This document shows positions 33,052 through 41,309 of a stretch of 64,000 bases of DNA, one piece after another. This DNA is from Phaeosaccion multiseriatum. Its lineage: Eukaryota > Ochrophyta, other classes. The translations under genes were made by a program, and so were the position numbers. Position 1 is the first letter of the stretch. Every line of letters starts with the position of its first letter. Below the pieces are notes generated by a model. It was not told the origin of the DNA and made no database searches. It worked only from the letters and a program-made list of their open reading frames with translations. Location of the stretch: assembly GCA_965112735.1 (NCBI GenBank), contig OZ218954.1, positions 3,410,001-3,474,000 on the forward strand, in the 5' to 3' direction.

Positions 33052-34638
33052 TCACACGTCAATGGCATCACTGTCGGCTTTGTGATCATAACCGGGATTA
33101 GTGACACCCTTGTCCTCAGAACGGGGATAACCCCTGTCCTCATAACGGGGATAATCCCTGTCCTCAGAACGGGGATAACCTTTGTCCTCAGAGCGGGGAT
33201 AACCTTTGTCCACAGAACGGGGATAACCTGTGTCCTCATAACGGGGATAATCCCTGTCCTCAGAACGGGGATAACCTTTGTCCTCAGAGCGGGGATAACC
33301 TTTGTCCACAAAACGGGGATAACCTGTGTCCTCATAACGGGGATAATCTTTGTCCTCATAACGGGGATAACCCCTGTCCTCAGAACGGGGATAATCCCTG
33401 TCCTCAGAACGGGGATAACCTTTGTCCTCAGAACGGGGATAACCTTTGTCCTCAGAGCGGGGATAACCTTTGTCCACAGAACGGGGATAACCTGTGTCCT
33501 CATAACGGGGATAACCTTTGTCCTCATAACGGGGATAACCCCTGTCCTCAGAACGGGGATAATCCCTGTCCTCAGAACGGGGATAACCTTTGTCCTCAGG
33601 ACGGGGATAAACTTTGTCCTCAGAACGGGGATAACCTTCGTCCTCATAACGGGGATAATCTTTGTCCTCAGAACGGGGATAACCTTTGTCCTCATAACGG
33701 GGATAACCTTTGTCCACAGAACGGGCATAAGTGTGCTCTTCCCTGCCACGGGGAGTAGTGGACTCTTCGCTGTCACGGACACGCATCTGCTGGTCGTCGG
33801 CGAAGGCCACCTCCCAGGGGGTATCAGATTGTTTGAGGCAACCGTCGTCCATGTCTCCAAAGCGAGAAGAGTCTTCCTCGAAATGCACACCATACAGGTA
33901 CACGGCCGCGGGGCCCATACTCACATCGTCAGTATTTCGCAGGCGCGGGTTGCGGCTCCTGATACTGTCTTCCAGCTGGGTCGGCATATCACCCCACGCG
34001 GAGGTTCTTCCGTCTCCATGCAGTGCAACAACGCTCTCGTGGTAGTCACCAAAGGCTCCCATGGGAATGTCGCGATCATCGTCGTTCCAGTTCTCCTCAA
34101 TTTCATTCTCGAAATCTTGGGAGCCGCCCCATTGACGCTCTCCATTGGAAAGCTGAAGGAAATCGCAATCGTCAGCAGTATCGAGGCTAATGGCTGGCCT
34201 ACTTTGCTCTCCCCTGGGCGTACGAAGCGAATTCTCCTCTTCACCAGTACCGTCCCAAAAGTTCCCCTGCCCGTCCGCGCAGCTGCTGAGGCAGCCTTCA
34301 TAGGGGGTCTCCATCATGTGCACTGAATCTTCCAGAAGGATGCTTTCAACGTAGTCGTTCATGCCCTCATTGGGGTGGTAAGTCACGATGTTTCCTCCCT
34401 CCTCCTGATCATAGCCCCCCATCATTGACGACAGCCTGCTACTGCTCTGGCTGGCCCTACGGCTGGGGACAATGGTGGTGTCACCGACGCCTAACCCCCT
34501 CCCGCCTTCCATACTGCTGAATCTCGAGCCCCATGTTGTGCTGCTTCTGGTGCTGGTGGTCCTGGCTGCTGCCAATTTCAAACCGAAGGCACCAATTTGT
34601 TGTAGGACAACAGCTACCACCACAAGCTGCAGTGCCAT
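33052..34638 (-). CDS. Array gene 2: secreted or plastid-targeted protein with 25 copies of an 8-residue YPR-ED repeat
   Basis: A 528-aa single exon of unknown function. The N-terminus (MALQLVVVAVVLQQIGAFGL) is a signal peptide with an AF site, then TRSSTTWGSRFSSMEGGRG, the module shared with its neighbours. The middle aligns with array gene 3: MNDYVESILLEDSVHMMETP, GCLSSCADGQGNFWDG, LQLSNGERQWGGS, ALHGDGRTSAWGDMPTQLED and FEEDSSRFGDMDD, giving repeated beta-strand units with F/Y-x-x-G-x-x-x-W/F. The last third is 25 units of G-Y-P-R-S/Y-E-D-K/R/T (33115-33717). The C-terminus DAIDV is identical to that of array gene 3, so the repeat expanded inside an older tail. The unit is rich in Tyr, Pro, Arg and Asp and likely extended. 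The AF site has no clear ASAFAP context, so plastid entry is less certain than for the aldo-keto reductase. Confidence 0.7.
   Translation of the reverse strand: MALQLVVVAVVLQQIGAFGLKLAAARTTSTRSSTTWGSRFSSMEGGRGLGVGDTTIVPSRRASQSSSRLSSMMGGYDQEEGGNIVTYHPNEGMNDYVESILLEDSVHMMETPYEGCLSSCADGQGNFWDGTGEEENSLRTPRGEQSRPAISLDTADDCDFLQLSNGERQWGGSQDFENEIEENWNDDDRDIPMGAFGDYHESVVALHGDGRTSAWGDMPTQLEDSIRSRNPRLRNTDDVSMGPAAVYLYGVHFEEDSSRFGDMDDGCLKQSDTPWEVAFADDQQMRVRDSEESTTPRGREEHTYARSVDKGYPRYEDKGYPRSEDKDYPRYEDEGYPRSEDKVYPRPEDKGYPRSEDRDYPRSEDRGYPRYEDKGYPRYEDTGYPRSVDKGYPRSEDKGYPRSEDKGYPRSEDRDYPRSEDRGYPRYEDKDYPRYEDTGYPRFVDKGYPRSEDKGYPRSEDRDYPRYEDTGYPRSVDKGYPRSEDKGYPRSEDRDYPRYEDRGYPRSEDKGVTNPGYDHKADSDAIDV
33115..33717 (-). 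repeat. 24-bp coding repeat, 25 units
   Basis: Units translate as GYPRSEDK with variants DYPRYEDT, GYPRSVDK and VYPRPEDK. Blocks of units recur in the same order (for example DYPRYEDT-GYPRSVDK-GYPRSEDK), which points to duplication of multi-unit blocks as well as single units. Confidence 0.95.
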
Positions 34639-35371
34639 ACTGAGACCTCACGAGTGGCCCTCTTGTGAAGAAGTCCAAGTCCACGCTCGCTCTTCCTCTC
34701 TCCTGCAAGCCTCTTTATTTTCTCGTTATTTGCAGGTTATTGTTCAGGGGGGGGGGGCGGGGGGGGGACTTTGTTATAAGTCAGGGAAATCTATTTTGGC
34801 GGGGATGGAAGACACGGGGATTGACGGGAGACTTGTCAAAACAAAGAGCTGTGGAAGGTGCCATCGATGCCTTCGGTCGCAAGCATCTGCTCGTTCTGGA
34901 CCAGCCCCTCCCCGGGCTCGTCGTCACTCAGGACTGTCCAAGCAGATGGCAGCAGATGGCCCTCTTTACTCTTTACTGAGACAGCACTGAGGCGCGTCAA
35001 GAAAAACCGTCCATAACGACAACTGTCTACTTTCATGAATGTGGCCATTGATTTAGTTGTATTACTGTAGTCTCCCTTTGCCTTGTTATACTGTATTTAC
35101 TCCCTGTGCTACTACCTCTCCCTATTGTCATCATTCCACACAATCTAGAATACACCTATGAGCAATACCTCCCTCCACTTGAAAACATTCTTACCCTCTC
35201 CCCAATAATAATTCCATATTTCATCGCCCACTCCGGGGCTTCTCTGAGGGCCATTCCTCTTTCCACGTGGGAAACAATTTACACTTGCCTTGTCAACCAG
35301 AGCTCTGGATTTGGATTTGTTCTCACAGAGCCCTGGATTTGTGCTCACAGCTCACATCCTTTGTGACGCTC
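34639..35371. other. Intergenic spacer between array genes 2 and 3
   Basis: No gene is supported. It holds the conserved 5' leader next to 34639, a G-run near 34747-34768, the repeated array flank at 34880-34960, and an A/T-rich stretch (35040-35220) likely to include the 3' end signals of array gene 3. Confidence 0.65.
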
Positions 35372-36385
35372 TCAGACATCAATGGCATCATCAACATTGG
35401 CTTTGTCATCGCGGCCAGAATCAGTTTCAGCTTCCTCATCATCAGTGTCATCTTTGTCGTCATCATACCGGCCATCAACAACGTCCACTATGTTGTAGCG
35501 GACAAGATACTGGTTGCCCTCCGCGAATGTCACCTCCCGGGGCTGATCGACACCACGAAGGCCTCGGACGTAAGTGTCATCCATGCCTCCGAAGCGAGAA
35601 GAGCCGTCCTCGAAACGGATGAAGTACTCCCCAGCCGGACCCATGCTCACATAGTCAGGAACTGGTGGGCTGCTGCGGCTGATATAGTTTTCCAGCTGGG
35701 TCGGGACATCACGCCACGTGGAGGTTCCATCTCCATACAGCACAACAAAGCTGCCGAAGGATTCGCCGAAGGCTACCATGCGAATCTCGCGATCTTCATA
35801 CTGACTCCTCTCGATCACATCATCGAGATACTCGGAGCCCCTCCACTGGCGCTCTCCGTTTTCAAACTGAAGGAAATAGCGACCCCCAGTCCCGAGGCTG
35901 ATGGCTGTTGGCCTACCTTGCTCTCCCCTGTTAACACTAAGCGCATTCTCCACTTCCGGTGGCAACCCAGCGGCCCCTTCTCCCCAGTAGCACTGCCCGT
36001 CCACGCAGGTGTAGAGGCAGCCTCCAGAGGGGGTCAGCATCATGTACACAGTATCTTCCAGCGGGATGTTATCAATGTACTCGTGCAAGCCCTCGTTGAA
36101 GTAGTAAGTCACGAGTCTTCCTCGCTCATCGCCATCATCATAGTCCCTCATCGTAGACAGTAGCCGGGAGGCCGAATTAATGCGAATGATGCTCATACCA
36201 CCGACGCTGACGCCCCTCCCGCTTCCCGCACTGCCGAGGCTCGAGGCCCATGTCCTCCTTCTCCTGCTGCTGCTGCTGCTGCTGCTGGTCGGGGCGGACA
36301 AGGGTCCTTGAACAAAGAACGCAGCCACTTCAAGTGCGAAAGAAAGCAGCAGCAGAGTTCCCGCCACACCCAGCTGCCGCGCCAT
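35372..36385 (-). CDS. Array gene 3: plastid-targeted protein with F/Y-x-x-G-x-x-x-W beta repeats
   Basis: A 337-aa single exon, function unknown. The start is taken at MARQ (36385), matching the aldo-keto reductase start, although an in-frame ATG lies 15 nt upstream (36400). The signal peptide LGVAGTLLLLSFALEVAA is followed by FFVQGPL (ASAFAP-like), a Ser run, RRRRTWASSLGSAGSGRG and VGGMSI. The body has LHEYIDNIPLEDTVYMMLTP, a Cys pair segment (GGCLYTCVDGQCYWGEG), then units GGRYFLQFENGERQWRG, FGSFVVLYGDGTSTWRD, AGEYFIRFEDGSSRFGG and EGNQYLVRY, about 45 residues apart. The units look like repeated beta-hairpins that could build a small sheet or propeller. The C-terminus is acidic and ends DAIDV. 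It is the best preserved member of the family and the template for reading its neighbours. Confidence 0.75.
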   Translation of the reverse strand: MARQLGVAGTLLLLSFALEVAAFFVQGPLSAPTSSSSSSSRRRRTWASSLGSAGSGRGVSVGGMSIIRINSASRLLSTMRDYDDGDERGRLVTYYFNEGLHEYIDNIPLEDTVYMMLTPSGGCLYTCVDGQCYWGEGAAGLPPEVENALSVNRGEQGRPTAISLGTGGRYFLQFENGERQWRGSEYLDDVIERSQYEDREIRMVAFGESFGSFVVLYGDGTSTWRDVPTQLENYISRSSPPVPDYVSMGPAGEYFIRFEDGSSRFGGMDDTYVRGLRGVDQPREVTFAEGNQYLVRYNIVDVVDGRYDDDKDDTDDEEAETDSGRDDKANVDDAIDV

Positions 36386-37059
36386 ATTGAGACCTCGCAT
36401 TGGTCCTCTTGTGAAGTGGATTCCTTGCCCGCTCCTTCTCTGTCATGCAGGAATGAAGGTTATTACTTCGTGCTGAGCCTTGAGGAGGAAGAGAAAAACC
36501 ATACGTCAATGAATTCTCCTCCTCCCTTTCTTTCTGTTTTCTTTTCCTTTCTTTCCCCCAGCTATTGTAGGGCAGCAGAAAGTAATTACACCCCCAAAAA
36601 GGAAATGAACTCATCCTGTCCATCAATGCGAGCGTCTGCGTGATCCGGACCAGCCCCCCCGCCCCCCCCCCCGGCCTCCTCGTGTCACTGACCAGGGAGT
36701 GTCCAGCAGATGGCATCAGAAGGAGAGGAAAGAGAAAAAAGGACTGAGCAAACAAGACCAGAACAGGACTCTCTTCTTCTGCCGCACGCTGACCACAGCC
36801 CAGACAGCCTGCCTTTGAGGAACAATTGCTTCTAGGAGCTTGCATCAAGGAGCACGTCGCAGCTGCTGGGGCTCATGAACAACGAGCCGGCGCCATCGAG
36901 CAACAATGGAAACTGAGTACTTTCATGCATGTGGCCATTTGATTTAGTGTACATTCCTACAGTGCAATTCCCCCCCAAAACGAAAAAAAAACCTACTCCC
37001 CTCTTATCCCCCTTCAATACGTAAAACATCTTCAACTCCCCACCACCACTTCCCTCCTG
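36386..37059. other. Intergenic spacer between array genes 3 and 4
   Basis: No gene is supported. It contains the conserved 5' leader of array gene 3 (36386-36425), C-rich runs at 36655-36675, and the repeated flank at 36620-36720 and 36915-36945. Confidence 0.6.
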
Positions 37060-37480
37060 CACTTGCTTCGTCAACAGAGACGTGGATTTGTTCTCACTGC
37101 TCACAGCCTTCACGATGCTCTCAAACACCGACGGCATCAATGCTTTGGTATCAAGGCCATCAGATTGTTTGAGGCAGACGTCGTCCACACCTCCAAAGCG
37201 AGAAGAGCCACCTCGGAATGCGAAAAGTATTCGCATGCGAGGCGGGGCCCATCTTTTCGGCCTCCTCCTGCCTGGCTGATACTGTCTTCCAGCTGGCCCG
37301 GCAAATCACGCCACGCGGAGGTTCTCCAGCACAAACAAGATTTCGCGACGTTCGCCTTGGGCTACCATAAGAATGTCGTGATCCTCAGTGAGAAAACCAG
37401 CACCTCCCCTCCACAGGGAGGAGCACGGCCCCTCCCTCGCAGTTACAGAGGCCGCCTCCAGAGCGGACAGCCATATTACC
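37060..37480 (-). pseudogene. Decayed 3' half of array gene 4
   Basis: Downstream of the TAA at 37481 the same family continues in pieces in different frames: SGGGLCNCEGGAVLLP (a fourth cassette), DHDILMVAQG, RDLPGQLEDSIS and GGSSRFGGVDDVCLKQSD. These match DREIRMVAFG, RDVPTQLENYIS and DGSSRFGGMDD of array gene 3 in order. Frame changes between the pieces show that the reading frame is lost. Confidence 0.75.
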
Positions 37481-38200
37481 TTACTCTCCCTTGTTGCGCG
37501 AACGAAGCGCAGTGTCCACTTCAGTGAGCAGACCAGCACCTCCCACCCACAGGCAGGAGCACTGCCCGTCCGGGCAGTTACAGAGGCCACCTCCAGAGAG
37601 GTTCAGAATGGCTGTTTTACCTTCCTCTCCCTTGTTGGGCGAACGAAGCGTAGTGTCCACTTCAGTGGGCACACCAGCACCTATCCCCCACAGGCAGGAG
37701 CACGGCCCGTCGCAGTTACAGAGGCCACCTCCAGAGGGGTTCAGCATGGCTGTTGTAGCTTGCTCTCCCTTGTTCGGCGAACGAAGCGCAGTGTCCACAT
37801 CAATGAGCAAACCCGCACTTCCCCACAGGCAGGAGCACGGCCCGATGTGGTTACAGAGGCCGCCTCGAGAGCGGGTCAACATGGCCTCTTCCGGCGGGAC
37901 GACAACGGCGGAATCGTGCATGCCCTCGTTCTTGAGGTCGAACGTCGGGAGGTTTCCTCGCCGAAGACGGGTGCTCTGGATGGCCGTGCTTCTGCGGACG
38001 GAGCCCATGCCACCGATGCTGACGCCCCTCCCGCCCCCCATACTGCGGAAGCTCGGGGCCCATGCCCTGTTGCTGCTGTGGGTGCTGCTGCTGCTGCTGC
38101 TGGTTGGGGCGGTCAATATGAAAGGTCCGCGAACAAAGGCAAGGGAGGAAGAAAATAATGAAAGAAGGAGTGGAAGAGCAACAGCCAGCTGCCGAACCAT
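37481..38200 (-). CDS. Array gene 4: truncated family member with cysteine cassettes in tandem
   Basis: A 239-aa ORF from ATG 38200. The N-terminus is the shared leader: MVRQLAVALPLLLSLFSSSLAFVRGP (signal peptide plus AFVRGP, an ASAFAP-like site), a Ser run, then RAWAPSFRSMGGGRG and IGGMGS. The Cys segment that occurs once in array gene 3 is here repeated three times (GGLCNHIGPCSCLWGSAG, GGLCNCDGPCSCLWGIGAG, GGLCNCPDGQCSCLWVGGAG), each followed by LLxEVDTALRSxNKGE, about 42 residues per unit. The ORF stops where the others read NKGEEG; the codon after NKGE is TAA, and a fourth cassette follows. So a nonsense change cut a longer gene. It may still make a short targeted Cys-rich protein, or be a pseudogene. 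Confidence 0.6.
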   Translation of the reverse strand: MVRQLAVALPLLLSLFSSSLAFVRGPFILTAPTSSSSSSTHSSNRAWAPSFRSMGGGRGVSIGGMGSVRRSTAIQSTRLRRGNLPTFDLKNEGMHDSAVVVPPEEAMLTRSRGGLCNHIGPCSCLWGSAGLLIDVDTALRSPNKGEQATTAMLNPSGGGLCNCDGPCSCLWGIGAGVPTEVDTTLRSPNKGEEGKTAILNLSGGGLCNCPDGQCSCLWVGGAGLLTEVDTALRSRNKGE

Positions 38201-38440
38201 ACTTATTAGGACCTTGCGGCTTGTCTTGTGAAGTAGTCACTCGCCCCCTCTTTCTCTCTCTCTCTCTTCTATCTTTTTTGCCCAATAATAATCGAATTAA
38301 TCCTTTCAACAGGTGACGTTTCGTATATTTCACAGGTGTGGCACGGGTCATAAGTCAATAATTTGGGGGGCGCCTTGGAAGCATTACAATGTATTGAAGA
38401 GAAAAAGACAAAAGCTTCTTATCTCCTCTCTGGGCAGGTC

Positions 38441-39116
38441 ATGTTTATCTCCCAGATGTCCCCCGATCAGAATGAAGCCTACCAGCGGCTGCGCAGAGCG
38501 CAGAGCAGCGACTGGAACGGAGACTACCCCTGGATGATACCGTAAGAGGATGAACAACGGTTGTAGGGCTGGATCTTCTTACGCTCTCACGCCCTTCCCT
38601 TTCCTTGCGTGATCCTCTACGCCCTTTGCTGACAACATCACCGCGACTTTGCCATGCAACGAATAGGCGGCGGCAGGAGGATCGTGGCGAGGACGGTAGC
38701 ACATTACTCGGACAGCTCATGAGTGGCCGCTTCTGGTGGGGCCATTACCTGCTTCTGGTGTGCTTCATCTTCTTTGCTTCCACCGTGTGAGTGCACCTGT
38801 TTGGGGGTGAGCCCAACGAGGGGGTTCAGGTTCAGGGGAGCCCTAGTCCTTTCCAATTAGGAAGGGGAAAGTCCATCCTTTCCAGTTCTCTCCCCTCCGA
38901 CTCATCCCGTACCCACTCCTCCTCCTGCTGCTACCCCTACTCCCCAGCTACGCCATGGTGTTCTCCAAGCTCATGCCGGTGACCCGTCACGCCCTGCTGG
39001 ACGGCATGCGTGAGGACTACTACTACTGCTACCTTGTGCCGCTCACCATTGTGCCCACTCTCATCGTCACCCACATGCGCTGGGTATCTATGAAGTGCTT
39101 CAGGCACAGCAGCTGA
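38441..39116 (+). CDS. PIG-Y-like subunit of GPI-N-acetylglucosaminyltransferase, 3 exons
   Basis: PIG-Y is a very small two-helix ER membrane subunit that regulates the enzyme starting GPI-anchor synthesis (GlcNAc transfer to phosphatidylinositol). Exons 38441-38541, 38667-38786 and 38948-39116 join in frame to about 129 aa. Helix 1 is FWWGHYLLLVCFIFFASTVY; helix 2 is CYLVPLTIVPTLIVTHMRW, ending WVSMKCFRHSS, which matches the LP(I/L)T...W-x-x-(M/L)K-x-FRH end of PIG-Y proteins. The N-terminal 60 residues (SPDQNEAYQRLRRAQSSDWN) have no counterpart in the short animal protein. The ATG at 38441 is the first Met before the conserved part; an upstream in-frame Met at 38363 would lengthen it. Confidence 0.7.
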
Positions 39117-40970
39117 AGTCAGCGCGGGAGGGGAAGGGTTACTGTTTGCCTGCTCAAGCAGTCATCGAGTGACAGATGGAGAAACAGCGCTGTTGTGTTG
39201 ACCACATGCGGACGAGAACGGACGAACCCCGAAAGAGCTGGCGTCTGCGAGGTCCAGGTGTTTGCTCTGCACACGCGTCTCGAGAGAGTCATCGCCCTCT
39301 CCGACGGAGAGAGGAGAGAGAAGGAGAAGGAGCAGGAGCAGGGCCACTAAACCCTTGACGCAGCTGAGCTGTTCAATCCCTGCACCACCGCACCCCCCTG
39401 CGGTCTGTCTCGGAGCATGTGAGCTTGCTCGAGGCCTGCGTCGGACGAGGTCCTTGTGATGTCGATATCGATCTGTAGTGTCGAGGTACACTGTATCGAG
39501 ACATCACAACAGATCGGCCTCTCCGTGTGACGCTCGGGACAGCGTCTCTTTTCAGAACTCAGTGTTCAGTACTGGGTACTGTGTGCGCCTCTGGGACAGT
39601 TCTCTCTGATGCACTCAGAGTGTGCGCCTCTCGTGTGGCTTGTGGCATGAGACGGGCCGGTTCTCACGTGTGAAGGAGATGCAGGAGGAGGATTTGTCGT
39701 TGGTCTTGTTGCTCTTGTGGTGCGTGACTGCATCGACGACGAGCGAGGCAATGCGAAGTGAACGCCAAGCGAGAGGGCAACACGGCGCCTCGACACATGC
39801 CGTGGCAGCAGCGGTGGGCAGTCGCGTTAGGCAGGGAGTGGGGCTGACCTTCTGCAGTCTTAGTTTCAGTTTTTTGGGCCCTTGGTCGTTCGATCGATCA
39901 ACATATACCAAGCATTATGAAGTCGATCTCGATATCGACACGCCTTTTCGGCTGGCAAAGGGCACTCCCTGAGAGAGGCTCTAGCGCTGGGGTGGACGCT
40001 CGGACTGGCACTGGAGGCAGTTCCTCCCTCCACCCCTCCCTTGATGGAGTACATGGATGGCTGGCCCCGGGGGTGTGATGCTTCCGAACGGTGGTCTGAA
40101 GTAGCAGGGACTGACTGCCCCCCCCCCGCGTGCATCGCAGACTGAGGGTGGCGAGTGATAGTGAGAGTGGCGACTACGCTGCGGCAGATGGAGCTCGTCG
40201 ATGGTAGCAGATGGGGTCCGTCTGTGGATGGCAGCAGATGGGAACCCTACGTGAAGGACCGAGTCGAGGCCTTGGCGGGGCAGGAGAAGAAGGGAAAGAA
40301 GGGCTTCGCAGACGCTTTCGCCGACCGCCTCTGCAGGAAGCAAGACGAGAGAGACAGATTCACAGCTGTCAACGCGGTGGTGTACCACATCTCACATCTT
40401 CTACATCGTTGGTGCGTCTGCCTACTCTGAGTGAGGCCGCCAAGGACGGGGTCCCCGAGTGGTGTGAGTGCGACTGGTGGGTAGGGCCGGTGGGGACAGA
40501 GCAGGGCCAAGCAGCTGTGTAGCATGCACACCATGCGTTTGCAGTTGATGGAGGAGCTTCTGGTGCTCTGAGTACTTACTGAGTACTTCGTTGTACGATT
40601 TTTGGTTCTCAGGGAAGGAGGAGAGAGGAGGAAGAGGAGGAGGAAGGAGAAGAAGGAGGAGGGAGAGAGGCGGAGTAATAAGTGTAGGATGAGGATGAGG
40701 AGGAAGAGGAGGAGGGGGGAGAGAAGAAGCATTGAGGAGGAGGCTGATGGGGGAAGCAGGACGAGGGGCGGCGTTGTGTTGCAGCGTTGGTTCAGGGGGG
40801 GGGTAGGGAGAGCAGCAGTTACGCGAACAATGTGTGGCTGTGGTGGAGAGTAACCGACGGGAGGTACAAAGTACAGAAAGAAAAGAAGAAGGACCTGAAG
40901 AAAGGAAACTTGGAGTAATTTATATACATGGACCTGCCCTTCCTCCTTACCTCCCACCCTACTACTACAC
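39117..40970. other. 1.85-kb region between converging genes, no gene supported
   Basis: The PIG-Y-like gene (+) and the EEP gene (-) converge here. Open frames are short and have no recognisable family. Present are an inverted repeat with arms TTGTGATGTC (about 39451) and GACATCACAA (about 39501), clustered GATATCGA words (39460-39480, 39925-39940), a GGCAGATGG-rich part at 40180-40250, and a purine-rich low-complexity tract at 40610-40760. A non-coding RNA cannot be excluded. Confidence 0.6.
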
Positions 40971-41225
40971 TTACCTCCATTCGAACGCCGCCCCCACGGC
41001 AAGGTGGTCTGAAGCAGACCACGAGTTGGGCAGAAAGTCCTCCGTCCTCATCATCTTCTCACGTGCTTCTGCGGACAGCGCCTCTCTCACCGCCACAGGC
41101 CGAAGAGCTTCGGTGGCGTAGTACAAATAGTCGTACGTGTCTTGGTAGGGAGGACAGGGCTCGCTCTTCCCATCACCGCCAGCACTACTACTACTGCCGC
41201 TGCTGTTGCTGCTACTGCTGCTATT

Positions 41226-41309
<84 letters not shown>

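Larger units (their letters stand above)
31733..38240 (-). repeat. Tandem array sharing a duplicated 5' leader and plastid-targeting module
   Basis: Four start codons on the - strand, at 31732, 34638, 36385 and 38200, are spaced 2906, 1747 and 1815 bp. Each is preceded by a homologous leader (CAAGAGGGCCAG or CAAGAGGACCAA, then CGAGGTC, then CAACATG or CAATATG) and followed by M-A/V-x-Q, a hydrophobic segment, a Ser-rich stretch, W-A/G-x-S/R-F, G-GRG and VGGM-type residues. The intergenic 3' flanks also repeat: CTGGACCAGCCCC with AAGCAGATGG at about 32560-32620, 34885-34960 and 36640-36720, and CATG(A/C)ATGTGGCCATT at 35033 and 36925. Confidence 0.85.

Noticed and set aside
33115-33717. CRISPR-like regular repeats
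   Set aside because: The 24-bp units are contiguous with no spacers and are translated; this is eukaryotic nuclear DNA.
32899-34326. 475-codon + strand ORF with repeated VLRTGITFV-type units
   Set aside because: It is the antisense of the 24-bp YPR repeat gene. The opposite strand has the signal peptide, the family similarity and the shared C-terminus.
39445-39515. Inverted repeat TTGTGATGTC / GACATCACAA as a structured RNA
   Set aside because: The stem is only about ten base pairs with a long imperfect loop; not enough to call an RNA gene.
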